Source: a virus. From it: DNA of 23,578 nt. Of the stretch, positions 1-5,825 are shown one piece after another; positions within the stretch are counted from its first letter, which is position 1, and each line of letters begins with the position of its first letter. Position numbers and translations under genes: made by a program. The stretch spans positions 1 through 23,578 of the IMG/VR virus record IMGVR_UViG_3300030328_000536. One strand, written 5' to 3'. Below the pieces are notes generated by a model. It was given only the letters and a program-made list of their open reading frames with translations, made no database searches and was not told the DNA's origin.

Positions 1-280
1 GTAGGAAGATTGACATGTTATCTGCACGTTCTTTAGATGCAGATATGATCATTATTTTCTTTTCAGAATCTTTAAAGAGAGTCCAGAGGACGAAGGCTCC
101 TGTGATCCAACTTTTTCCAACTCCACGGAAAGCTTGAATCTGGAGACGTTTAGGTCCATTCTGAAGATAGTCTGCGATTGAGTATTGGGCACGAGTTGGG
201 GAGGGTAAGTCAAGTTGTTCCCACAGAGCTTGTAGGAACAGCTTAAAGTCTTCTTGTAGGGCGGTTAGGACGTTATTCAT
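1..280 (-). CDS. Terminase large subunit (T7 gp19-like, DNA maturase B), N-terminal part
   Basis: This is the ATPase/nuclease motor subunit that packages and cuts concatemeric DNA at the portal. Only about 93 N-terminal residues lie in the window; the gene runs off its left edge. Reading from the ATG at 280, the protein starts MNNVLTALQEDFKLFL and reaches the Walker A segment QAFRGVGKSW, then the block IMIISASKERADNMSIFL. This follows T7 gp19 closely (FRGIGKS, then LIVSASKERADANSIFI), so the family call rests on clear similarity. The start overlaps the stop of the HNH-like gene by 4 bases (ATGA), suggesting coupled translation. In T7 the small subunit lies only a few small genes upstream; here four genes for basic or HNH-like proteins lie between the two subunits. 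Confidence 0.95.
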   Translation of the reverse strand, partial: MNNVLTALQEDFKLFLQALWEQLDLPSPTRAQYSIADYLQNGPKRLQIQAFRGVGKSWITGAFVLWTLFKDSEKKIMIISASKERADNMSIFL

Positions 281-1707
281 TTCTTACGTTTAGGTTTATT
301 TTTAGGAGCGGCTGGTAGTGAGCCACCTTTAGCAACTTGTTTTACTCTAGTCGCACCTCTCATTTTATCACCTTCACCTAAAAATTTCTCACTTTCTTGA
401 ACCATACCTGTTTTCCTCATAGCAGTACCTACATCTTCTGTAGCTTTTAAGAAAGGAACAACTTCTTCTGAATATATTTCAATCATACGGAATATAGCAT
501 TAACATCAGCAGTACCGTCTAGGTATGCATCTCCTATAGCTTTCATGTAGTCAGCAAAGTCTAACATTCCAGCTTGTTCTAATCCTAATTCTCTAAATAA
601 ATTATGTACTTTAGTATGATCGGCTTTTGCCATTACAGTAAGATTACCAATAGTACCAGATGTAGGTATATCAAGCCGTCTTATGTGCTCCATTAAGTTA
701 AGAGCAACTAAAGGTTCTTGAGAAAGTTTCTGTAAGAATATAGATCCACCATCTTTATTTTGAAAAAATGTATGATGCCATTCTTGGCCTTTCTCTCCAA
801 AAGCTTCTAAAGTTTGGTCTAAAAGAGATTGAATCCTAAGTTTATCTCTATTCATTTTAAAAACCTGTTTATCTTGGGTTCTTAGATTAAGAGACGCATA
901 ATCAAACACTTGATCACGTGAAGCGGTCTTTATATTTTTCATTACACGATCTAAGGTTTTTCGTTTACCTCTTTCAGCAAATTTAGGATGATTTTTAGGT
1001 AATTCTGAAAGTTCTGCATGTATATCCATCCAATATTTTAAATTATCTGCACCTTTAATTAAACCTTCTTGACGTGTAATTATTGTATCGACAAGTTCAG
1101 GATTATCCATAGCTTCATCTAGTTGAACATAATTATGACGATCCCATAATTGTCTAGCCCCTGGACTATCAAATTCTTGACGAATTAGTTCAGGATTACC
1201 TTTAGCATCTACTAAACCAGTTTCTATTTCTGGAGTATTGGTTTCTCTATCTAAAGCTCTTTTCCTATGACCAGTCTGGTATTCTACACCAGTTTCAGCA
1301 GGTTTATAATCTTCTAACATATCAGTCAGTTGATCATTCATTCCTTTAGAACGTTGTTGATCTAGAATATCATATATAGCATCTTGAACTTCTGATTCAC
1401 TTTGATTTGAAACGTTTTTAAGCCAAGTCTCTGCTTGTTCAACTGATATATCTCCAGTATTCATACCTGTTGTTATAGCCCTTCTACCTGCGTTATCAGT
1501 AGATGGTCCTCTTAGTGGGAAATAAGTATTGGCTAAATCTCTACTTAAATCTCCTCTTTTAGTTACTTGAGGTAATAAATCTGGAGCTGCACCTGCACCA
1601 CCTTTAACAATTTTTTCACCTACTTCTCCAGCACCTTTTTCTAAAAATTCTTTGCCAATGACTTGTCCAAGCTTTTGTGTAGCTTTGGCTGCAAAACCTC
1701 CTGCCAT
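277..1707 (-). CDS. 476-aa protein with HNH-like (WHH-type) motif, terminase-adjacent
   Basis: I do not recognise the full-length family. The N-terminus (1-45) is Gly/Ala-rich and amphipathic (MAGGFAAKATQKLGQVIGKE); the middle is charged and helical; the C-terminus is basic (KNKPKRKK). Residues 305-375 carry W310-H311-H312, then G354-N355-L356, then H364 and H368 in the segment ADHTKVHNLF. The order HH, N, HxxxH matches treble-clef HNH/WHH nuclease domains, in which the first His is catalytic and the others bind metal or support the site. Established knowledge: HNH nucleases often sit next to terminase genes in tailed phages and assist packaging. Inference: this could be a packaging-associated nuclease or a virion protein carrying one. 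The start is fixed by AGGAGG six bases before ATG. The gene lies directly upstream of the large terminase, with a 4-base overlap. Confidence 0.75.
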   Translation of the reverse strand: MAGGFAAKATQKLGQVIGKEFLEKGAGEVGEKIVKGGAGAAPDLLPQVTKRGDLSRDLANTYFPLRGPSTDNAGRRAITTGMNTGDISVEQAETWLKNVSNQSESEVQDAIYDILDQQRSKGMNDQLTDMLEDYKPAETGVEYQTGHRKRALDRETNTPEIETGLVDAKGNPELIRQEFDSPGARQLWDRHNYVQLDEAMDNPELVDTIITRQEGLIKGADNLKYWMDIHAELSELPKNHPKFAERGKRKTLDRVMKNIKTASRDQVFDYASLNLRTQDKQVFKMNRDKLRIQSLLDQTLEAFGEKGQEWHHTFFQNKDGGSIFLQKLSQEPLVALNLMEHIRRLDIPTSGTIGNLTVMAKADHTKVHNLFRELGLEQAGMLDFADYMKAIGDAYLDGTADVNAIFRMIEIYSEEVVPFLKATEDVGTAMRKTGMVQESEKFLGEGDKMRGATRVKQVAKGGSLPAAPKNKPKRKK

Positions 1708-1713
1708 ACATTA

Positions 1714-1718
1714 CCTCC
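1714..1718 (-). promoter_or_regulatory. Strong ribosome binding site for the 476-aa HNH-like gene
   Basis: On the minus strand the sequence AGGAGG lies six bases before the ATG at 1707. It overlaps the TAG stop of the preceding basic-protein gene. It decides the start codon of the HNH-like gene and suggests independent, strong translation initiation. Confidence 0.75.
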
Positions 1719-2485
1719 TAGTTTTTCTTTTTCTTACGAGCAGCTTTCCATGCACGATGTCTTTGTTGTAAGGCCCATCGTTCATCATCAGAGAAATGTT
1801 TAGCTGCAGGACTATTACGTGATTTCTTTAACCAAGCTGCTTTCTCTGTTGAAGCTTTCTCTTTAGAAGGTTTAGAATCAGTTTTAGGTTTAGGATTAGT
1901 TACAGCTTCATTCTTAGTTTTAGATTTAGGATTAGTTACAGCTTCATTCTTAGCTTTTAACTCTTTCTTCTCTGCTGTTTTTCCCTTTAACTCTAAGTAT
2001 TTCTTCCTACCTACCTTTTTTAAAAGTGCTTTGTCTGCTCTATATTCCTTTAGAGTCTTTTTACCTTTAAATGCCCTATCTAATATTTCGTTTGTAGCAT
2101 AATCAGCAGCTATAGTGATACCTGCACCTATACCACCTTTAGCTAAACCTTTTAGATGTCTTAATTTACCTGCATGTTTACCAACTCCAATAGCTTTTTG
2201 AATAGCTCTATTTCCTTTTAAGGCTTTTGGTACTTTGGTTAGCCTACTTTTCACTTTAAGCTTACTGACATTTGGTTTTTTAACTTTATCAATTGACTTA
2301 AGAGTCTTGTTGATATCCTTAAGATCTTGTGCTTTAGCTTGTTTGAATTTTTGGCGACGATGGTATCGTGATTTAACTTTGCTTTTTTTAGCTTTTTTAG
2401 AATCTTCAACCTGCTTGGCTTTTTCTTCGTCAGTTAGTGGTCTACGATATTTCGGAGCAGATCTCCTTCTGTATGGATCAGCCAT
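1718..2485 (-). CDS. Lysine/arginine-rich 255-aa protein of unknown function
   Basis: The product is very basic, with Lys/Arg clusters throughout (for example KKSKVKSRYHRRQKFKQ and a C-terminal KAARKKKKN). A short Gly/Ala-rich, mildly hydrophobic patch (GLAKGGIGAGITIAADYA) sits in the middle. A 12-residue unit, KNEAVTNPK(S/P)KT, occurs twice in tandem. I recognise no domain. It is one of three consecutive highly basic proteins between the terminase subunits. Possible roles are nucleic-acid binding, a DNA-condensing virion protein, or a packaging accessory, all inferred from charge and position only. The ATG at 2485 lies five bases after the stop of the previous gene. The next gene's Shine-Dalgarno overlaps this gene's stop codon. 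Confidence 0.75.
   Translation of the reverse strand: MADPYRRRSAPKYRRPLTDEEKAKQVEDSKKAKKSKVKSRYHRRQKFKQAKAQDLKDINKTLKSIDKVKKPNVSKLKVKSRLTKVPKALKGNRAIQKAIGVGKHAGKLRHLKGLAKGGIGAGITIAADYATNEILDRAFKGKKTLKEYRADKALLKKVGRKKYLELKGKTAEKKELKAKNEAVTNPKSKTKNEAVTNPKPKTDSKPSKEKASTEKAAWLKKSRNSPAAKHFSDDERWALQQRHRAWKAARKKKKN
1887..1958 (-). repeat. Two tandem 36-bp repeats in the basic 255-aa gene
   Basis: Positions 1887-1922 and 1923-1958 are near-identical 36-base units, encoding KNEAVTNPKSKT and KNEAVTNPKPKT. The period is a multiple of three, so the frame is kept. It looks like a recent in-frame duplication within a low-complexity linker. Confidence 0.85.
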
Positions 2486-2490
2486 GATTT

Positions 2491-2883
2491 TTAATAATCC
2501 CTTACGCCAGGATTTCTAAATGCTGCTTCACGCTCTTTCTTTCTTTGCTCTTTCTTAATCTTTCTATACTTCTCAGGATTCTCTTTACGCATCTTCTGCA
2601 TCTTAGCTCTGTCAGATTTCCACTTAGCATGTGATTCTTGCTTACGTCTTAATTCAGATTTTTGGAAACCAGATTCAACTAATTTCTTCTGAATCCTACC
2701 AGCTGCAGTTTTTCTCCCTGAACCAGTATTTGCTATATTAGCTTGTCTGTTCCTCATTTCTTGAAGAGGATTCTTATCGCCTTTAATCCACTTTTTGGCT
2801 TTCTTAAACTGTTCTCCAATTTTAAGCCTGTTTTTCTTGTTTTTTTGTTGCGATACTTGACCGCTTTTTCCGCCCCATGCCAT
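2491..2883 (-). CDS. Lysine-rich 130-aa protein of unknown function
   Basis: A small, strongly basic protein starting MAWGGKSGQVSQQKNKKNRLKIGEQF. The C-terminal half (about residues 75-125) is an Arg/Lys/Glu-rich region likely to form one long charged helix or coiled coil (RKQESHAKWKSDRAKMQKM and what follows). There is no signal peptide or membrane segment and I recognise no family. It starts at ATG 2883, 12 bases after the stop of the 95-aa gene, with a modest TAGGA element upstream. It sits in the basic gene block between small and large terminase, so a packaging or DNA-associated role is conceivable but unproven. Confidence 0.75.
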   Translation of the reverse strand: MAWGGKSGQVSQQKNKKNRLKIGEQFKKAKKWIKGDKNPLQEMRNRQANIANTGSGRKTAAGRIQKKLVESGFQKSELRRKQESHAKWKSDRAKMQKMRKENPEKYRKIKKEQRKKEREAAFRNPGVRDY

Positions 2884-2895
2884 GATAATTAATTC

Positions 2896-3183
2896 CTATA
2901 CGTGATGATGTACGATTTTGAGTTTGTTTTTCTTTTTGTTTTTGGTTTCGACAGCTCTGTTTTTAGCTATCGATTCCCAACCATTTGTACCTTTGCCGTC
3001 AATGTTATGACCAGCTTCAGTACCTTTAGGTCTTTTACCTTTACGCAATAAAGCATTACGTAAGTTATCAGCTTTACGTCTGATACCCTTCTGCTGCTCT
3101 GTTTGCATATCAGCTTTTGCGCTGGATATCAAAGCACCATTAGCATATCTACCGGGTTTTCGTTTTTTATTTCCTTGACCCAC
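2896..3183 (-). CDS. Basic 95-aa protein, possible minimal HNH-like fold
   Basis: The start is GTG at 3183 and is well supported: GGAGG lies seven bases upstream, inside the 3' end of the small terminase gene, which it overlaps by 17 bases. The protein is Lys/Arg-rich. Residues around 38-75 read RKADNLRNALLRKGKRPKG followed by TEAGHNIDGKGTNGWESI. The pattern Arg-rich helix, GxxxGH/DH, then a G-N-rich loop and N-R-A recalls small phage HNH proteins of the kind with DHxDGNPxNN-type loops. Here the usual catalytic pair is at best partial (a single H in AGHNIDG). I therefore treat the HNH resemblance as weak. The tail ends KKKNKLKIVHHHV. Otherwise it is an unknown basic protein of the terminase-adjacent block. 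Confidence 0.7.
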   Translation of the reverse strand: MGQGNKKRKPGRYANGALISSAKADMQTEQQKGIRRKADNLRNALLRKGKRPKGTEAGHNIDGKGTNGWESIAKNRAVETKNKKKNKLKIVHHHV

Positions 3184-3409
3184 TGTAAAGCCTCCGATTT
3201 ACAAGTTCTGGATCTACTTTTGGCATTATCCTATTTAACTTGTCTAACGGGTTACCATCATAAGCAACACCACTTACATCATTAGTTTTAAGCCAATCAC
3301 AGGCTGCTTTTAAGTCTTGAGTTGTGGCCTCACCACTTTTGATTCTCGTTAGAAATTCTTTAGTGACGAGTCCATGCAACTCATTAAACTGTTTCTCAGT
3401 TGCTTTCAT
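3167..3409 (-). CDS. Terminase small subunit (T7 gp18-like, DNA maturase A)
   Basis: An 80-aa protein, close to the 89 residues of T7 gp18. It recognises phage concatemers and recruits the large subunit for packaging. It is helical and charged, starting MKATEKQFNELHGLVTKEFL, then RIKSGEATTQDLKAACDWLKTNDVSGV and a C-terminal segment MPKVDPELVNRRLY. This layout is characteristic of small terminases of marine T7-like phages: an N-terminal helix pair, the 'SGEATTQDLKAA..WLK.N' helix, and a short C-terminal tail that in T7-like systems interacts with the large subunit. The ATG at 3409 overlaps the end of the cupin gene by 14 bases, with no strong Shine-Dalgarno. The position just before the large-subunit block supports the call. 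Confidence 0.85.
   Translation of the reverse strand: MKATEKQFNELHGLVTKEFLTRIKSGEATTQDLKAACDWLKTNDVSGVAYDGNPLDKLNRIMPKVDPELVNRRLYSGSRK
3191..3195 (-). promoter_or_regulatory. Ribosome binding site supporting the GTG start at 3183
   Basis: GGAGG on the minus strand, seven bases before GTG. It lies inside the codons for the RRLY segment near the C-terminus of the small terminase, so the coding sequence doubles as an initiation signal. It is the reason for accepting a non-ATG start. Confidence 0.75.
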
Positions 3410-3932
3410 TTGCGACTTCTGTTGAAGTTATTTGTGTATCATGGGTATCTCCCATACATGAACCACCCTTCCAATCCATACCAACGGCTGAAGGTGCTAC
3501 ACCATTCAACCACTTCTGAACTGATAGAAAGCAGCCTCCTTCTGGACCTGACTTAGCAGAATGTTCAGTAGAAGGTTGTATCCTTACTTTCATATGATGA
3601 GCTGCAGATAAACTCTTACCTACATCATCTAATTTGTCTGCAAACCACATAGGTAATGTAGTCTTACCATCTGAGTAAAACTCCATACCTCTTAACGCTA
3701 CTTCATAAGAATCAACATTAGGATGAGTATGTGGTGGGATATAGGTGTTTGGTTTTACTGTAACAAGTTCTACTTGAAATGGTTCGTACCTATAAATACA
3801 TAATGAAGTTAAACCTTCTACAAAGTGTAAGGAACTTTTTAATGGCACATAAGGTATTTGACCTTTATCTAGATACCATTCTAGAAAGTCTGTTAAATCA
3901 TCGTTGAATTCTTTTCCAGTACCGTCTTTCAT
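3396..3932 (-). CDS. Cupin-fold (RmlC-like) protein, unknown substrate
   Basis: A 178-aa soluble protein with a single conserved cupin barrel. Motif 1 is seen in the segment PNTYIPPHTHPNVDSYEVALRG, which gives HxH followed by E seven residues after the second His and a closing G. Motif 2 is in IQPSTEHSAKSGPEGGCFLSVQKW, supplying the last metal-ligand-type His and the hydrophobic strand. Two HH-type sites (AAHHMKV) precede it. These residues fit a mononuclear metal site. Cupins are dioxygenases, isomerases or non-enzymatic binding proteins, so no reaction can be assigned. It overlaps the upstream 51-aa gene by 4 bases (ATGA) and the small terminase by 14. It may be an auxiliary metabolic gene or a virion-associated sugar-binding protein. 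Confidence 0.8.
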   Translation of the reverse strand: MKDGTGKEFNDDLTDFLEWYLDKGQIPYVPLKSSLHFVEGLTSLCIYRYEPFQVELVTVKPNTYIPPHTHPNVDSYEVALRGMEFYSDGKTTLPMWFADKLDDVGKSLSAAHHMKVRIQPSTEHSAKSGPEGGCFLSVQKWLNGVAPSAVGMDWKGGSCMGDTHDTQITSTEVANESN

Positions 3933-4084
3933 GAAAATAGTTTTTCTTTTACAATTGCGAGTGCTTGGTCATCAAGTTTATTATCAGTTCTCTTTACATA
4001 AGCTTCTAGTACATCGACTATCAACTTCTTAACAGAGTCTGATTTAATAAAGGCGAGAAGGATGGGCTTGATTAATAAGGTCAT
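3929..4084 (-). CDS. Small 51-aa protein between the secreted proteins and the cupin
   Basis: An ORF of 51 codons from ATG 4084 to TGA at 3929-3931, starting MTLLIKPILLAFIKSDSVKK and ending ALAIVKEKLFS. The N-terminal 14 residues are hydrophobic and could insert as a short membrane helix; the rest is a charged amphipathic helix including TDNKLDDQ. It fits perfectly between its neighbours, with ATGA overlaps at both ends, which is strong evidence that it is real. I associate this type (hydrophobic start plus 'K.TDN..DD..' helix) with small conserved hypothetical proteins of marine phages, possibly membrane or lysis related. No function is assigned. Confidence 0.8.
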   Translation of the reverse strand: MTLLIKPILLAFIKSDSVKKLIVDVLEAYVKRTDNKLDDQALAIVKEKLFS

Positions 4085-5004
4085 TTTAGTGGACATTTAG
4101 ATTTACTTGATTGCCAAGGTTTATACCAAGGCTTTGGTGGCTCTTTACATGCAAGAACCTTTTGTTCTGCTTTTTTATATGCAGAAATTGCTATAACATC
4201 ACTACATAAATGGTACACACGTGAACCAGGTAGTAACATAAAGCCTTTTTGTTGAAGTTTAGCACAGTTATCAATTCTAACTAGCTCATAATTCAACTTC
4301 ATCTTTTCATGTTGTTGTGCTGCAATAGCTCTACAACGTCTTAAACCTTCTCTATCTAAGGGTATCATAAAATTAATCTGACCACCCCAGTTCTCAGCCA
4401 TAGTATAGCTGGATGGACTCATAGAACCATCTTCAATCTCCCAAGGTTTGGTATGATTCCCCATATAAAATGGAGAGAAGGTCATGGTACTACCATTACA
4501 GCTTATGTTTGGACCATAAACTTGTCTAGATGGAGCACCATTATTTTGAAATTGGACGGCTTGGTTGGTCACATTGCCCGTTGCAGCCGCCACGGGGTTA
4601 GAAGTATTGTTTGTCTCACCCTCTTCTGCACGAACTGGCGCTACTGAGAGAAGACTGATAAGGAGACCGTAGTAGAGGTAGTGTCGATTTCTCTTTCTAT
4701 CTCTGTTACTGACAGGACTTGGCTGGCTGCTCTTGTCACTACTTCGAGTGAAAAGGGATCTCCAGCTGTGTGAAGGGTAAATACCGAATCGGAATCCACA
4801 ATTCCGCCTGATGTAGCGGATGTATGGGTTATATTCTCCCCACTCCACTTGTTTAAGGCTGACCCGTAGGTTGTCGTCGTGATTTCCTCCACGATCTCTT
4901 GAGTTGTAGTCGTCGTTGAGTTCATTGACCCCTGAGTGAATTGTGGGGTCACGAGCTCTGCTCTTGCTACCGAGGGTGAAAACAGTAGGAAGAGTAATAG
5001 CCAT
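4081..5004 (-). CDS. Secreted protein, start uncertain, reading frame overlaps upstream gene by 364 bases
   Basis: The confident part is the C-terminal ~200 residues. There is a signal-peptide-like segment (RKRNRHYLYYGLLISLLSV ending APVRA, cleavage before EEG). Then comes a secreted domain with NVTNQAVQFQNNGAPSRQVY, a Cys in NISCNGSTMTFSPFYMGN, FMIPLDREGLRRCRA and further Cys, ending KSKCPLK. Marine phages carry this secreted family beside a Thr-rich secreted protein; its function is unknown. The difficulty is the start. No ATG, GTG or TTG exists in this frame just before the signal peptide. The nearest in-frame options are GTG at 4848 and ATG at 5004; the latter is only 8 bases after the ATG of the neighbouring gene. 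Using 5004 gives a 307-aa product whose first ~108 residues are read in the -1 frame through the neighbour. A frameshift or a non-canonical start (ATT at 4782) are alternatives. Confidence 0.6.
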   Translation of the reverse strand: MAITLPTVFTLGSKSRARDPTIHSGVNELNDDYNSRDRGGNHDDNLRVSLKQVEWGEYNPYIRYIRRNCGFRFGIYPSHSWRSLFTRSSDKSSQPSPVSNRDRKRNRHYLYYGLLISLLSVAPVRAEEGETNNTSNPVAAATGNVTNQAVQFQNNGAPSRQVYGPNISCNGSTMTFSPFYMGNHTKPWEIEDGSMSPSSYTMAENWGGQINFMIPLDREGLRRCRAIAAQQHEKMKLNYELVRIDNCAKLQQKGFMLLPGSRVYHLCSDVIAISAYKKAEQKVLACKEPPKPWYKPWQSSKSKCPLK

Positions 5005-5012
5005 TTGTTCAT
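4641..5012 (-). CDS. Threonine-rich secreted protein with signal peptide
   Basis: A 123-aa protein. Residues 1-18 (MNKWLLLFLLFSPSVARA) form a textbook Sec signal peptide with an AxA cleavage site. There is no lipobox Cys, so it is not an Rz1-type lipoprotein. The mature part starts ELVTPQFTQGSMNSTTTTTQ and is rich in Thr/Ser with predicted beta strands, ending STTVSLSVFSQ. I associate this type with conserved small secreted proteins downstream of a holin-like gene in marine phages; its role, perhaps in the periplasm during lysis or in superinfection exclusion, is unknown. ATG at 5012 overlaps the holin-like stop by 4 bases (ATGA). Nearly the whole gene is overlapped in another frame by the following secreted-protein ORF. 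Confidence 0.8.
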   Translation of the reverse strand: MNKWLLLFLLFSPSVARAELVTPQFTQGSMNSTTTTTQEIVEEITTTTYGSALNKWSGENITHTSATSGGIVDSDSVFTLHTAGDPFSLEVVTRAASQVLSVTEIEREIDTTSTTVSLSVFSQ

Positions 5013-5314
5013 TCTTCCTTTTTCTTTGCCATAGGACAGTTAATTGGTTTACCTTTGTCTTTAGAATTACCAGTAGACAAGCCAAAAGTAGCCAGAGCTC
5101 CTGTAAACACTGATGCCACGAACGTGATATCTGAGTTACCGGATTTCTTAACCATGGGCAGTTCCACATAGTTTAAAGTTATTATAAACCCGGACCACAC
5201 TACAACTCCCAAACGCACAAAAGTTCCAAGAATCTGTATTTGTTGTTCTTGATCTTCTATTCCGTCTTTGAGTTTTTTAATGAGTCCTTTTTTTTCTTCT
5301 GGTTTTCCTTCCAT
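5009..5314 (-). CDS. Holin-like small membrane protein
   Basis: A 101-aa protein with a charged N-terminus (EGKPEEKKGLIKKLKDGIEDQEQQ), two hydrophobic segments (about residues 30-49, TFVRLGVVVWSGFIITLNYV; about 62-80, ITFVASVFTGALATFGLST) and a lysine-rich cytoplasmic-type tail (AKKKEE). This topology, with both ends probably cytoplasmic, is that of class II holins, which open the inner membrane to time lysis. T7 has its holin (gp17.5) at the same place, just after the fibre gene, which supports the call; no sequence motif proves it. The ATG at 5314 overlaps the proline-rich membrane protein gene by 58 bases, and there is no good Shine-Dalgarno, so translation may depend on coupling. Confidence 0.65.
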   Translation of the reverse strand: MEGKPEEKKGLIKKLKDGIEDQEQQIQILGTFVRLGVVVWSGFIITLNYVELPMVKKSGNSDITFVASVFTGALATFGLSTGNSKDKGKPINCPMAKKKEE

Positions 5315-5658
5315 TTATTAACTTTAGCTTGTAGTTGCTTTTGAACTTTCTTTTTGATAGGTTCAAATAAAGATTGAGTAACAGTGGTTGTTGCTACTGC
5401 TATGACAGCTGTTGTTACAGCCGTAACTACTACTGCAGTTTCCGGTATTGGCATTTTAATATCCAATACAGGAATCTTTAGAGTAGGAGCTTCTGGCTCT
5501 TCTGTTGTTTCTTCCGCCTCAGTCTCCTCAGGACGCTCTAAATCAGCCGGAGGTACAATCATAGGCTTATAGGCCGGAACGTCCGCTGTAGGCTGTCTGA
5601 GGTACAACTGAGGGATATCTAATGCTTTTGGTAGTTTAGCATCAGGTATCTGAATCAT
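5257..5658 (-). CDS. Proline-rich single-pass membrane protein
   Basis: A 133-aa protein. The N-terminal half is Pro-rich (MIQIPDAKLPKALDIPQLYL, then RQPTADVPAYKPMIVPPADL), followed by an acidic Glu/Thr stretch (EETEAEETTEEPEAP, about 45-58). A hydrophobic Val/Ala/Thr segment at about 74-94 (ETAVVVTAVTTAVIAVATTT) is a likely membrane helix. The C-terminus is a very basic amphipathic helix (KKKVQKQLQAKVNKWKENQ). Proteins with the 'LYLRQPTADVP' signature are conserved in cyanophages near tail and lysis genes without assigned function. The ATG at 5658 overlaps the 56-aa gene by 4 bases and its 3' end overlaps the holin-like gene by 58 bases. It may take part in lysis (for example as a spanin-like spanning element), but this is inference. 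Confidence 0.75.
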   Translation of the reverse strand: MIQIPDAKLPKALDIPQLYLRQPTADVPAYKPMIVPPADLERPEETEAEETTEEPEAPTLKIPVLDIKMPIPETAVVVTAVTTAVIAVATTTVTQSLFEPIKKKVQKQLQAKVNKWKENQKKKKDSLKNSKTE

Positions 5659-5825
5659 GAGTTCTCAGTTGTATTACCTGCGGCTAACCATTCTTTATAT
5701 TCAATATAGTCAGTATTATTATCATCGAATGGTATGCACCACTGTTGTTTACCGTCAACGTATTTATTAACGGTATTTGGGACAACTTCCCCATTAAGTT
5801 TGAAAAATTTGTATGTTATAGCCAT
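5655..5825 (-). CDS. Small 56-aa fibre-associated protein
   Basis: This short ORF begins MAITYKFFKLNGEVVPNTVN and ends EWLAAGNTTENS. The central segment, W-C-I-P-F-D-D-N-N-T-D-Y-x-E-Y-x-E-W-L-A-x-G-N-T, matches the 'PFDPxNTDYxxYxxWLAxGNTP' signature of small tail-fibre assembly/attachment-type proteins found at the end of fibre genes in many phages. ATG 5825 abuts the stop of the large fibre gene (TAAATG) with GGAG six bases upstream, and the TGA overlaps the next start by 4 bases. Both junctions support a real gene. A chaperone or tip-associated role for the preceding fibre is the likely interpretation. Confidence 0.85.
   Translation of the reverse strand: MAITYKFFKLNGEVVPNTVNKYVDGKQQWCIPFDDNNTDYIEYKEWLAAGNTTENS

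Noticed and set aside
4641-5012. Classical -1 frameshift fusing the two secreted proteins at a slippery heptamer
   Set aside because: No clear X-XXY-YYZ heptamer followed by a strong hairpin was found by eye in the overlap. It is kept only as an alternative in the finding.
5005-5169. N-terminal extension of the second secreted-protein frame up to an ATG at 5169
   Set aside because: This part lies inside the holin-like gene in another frame, reads like out-of-frame sequence (MWNCPWLRNPVTQISRSW), and has no better ribosome site than the ATG at 5004.
4081-5314. Rz/Rz1-type nested spanin pair
   Set aside because: The overlapping secreted genes suggested it, but neither has a lipobox Cys and neither looks like an inner-membrane coiled-coil Rz protein.
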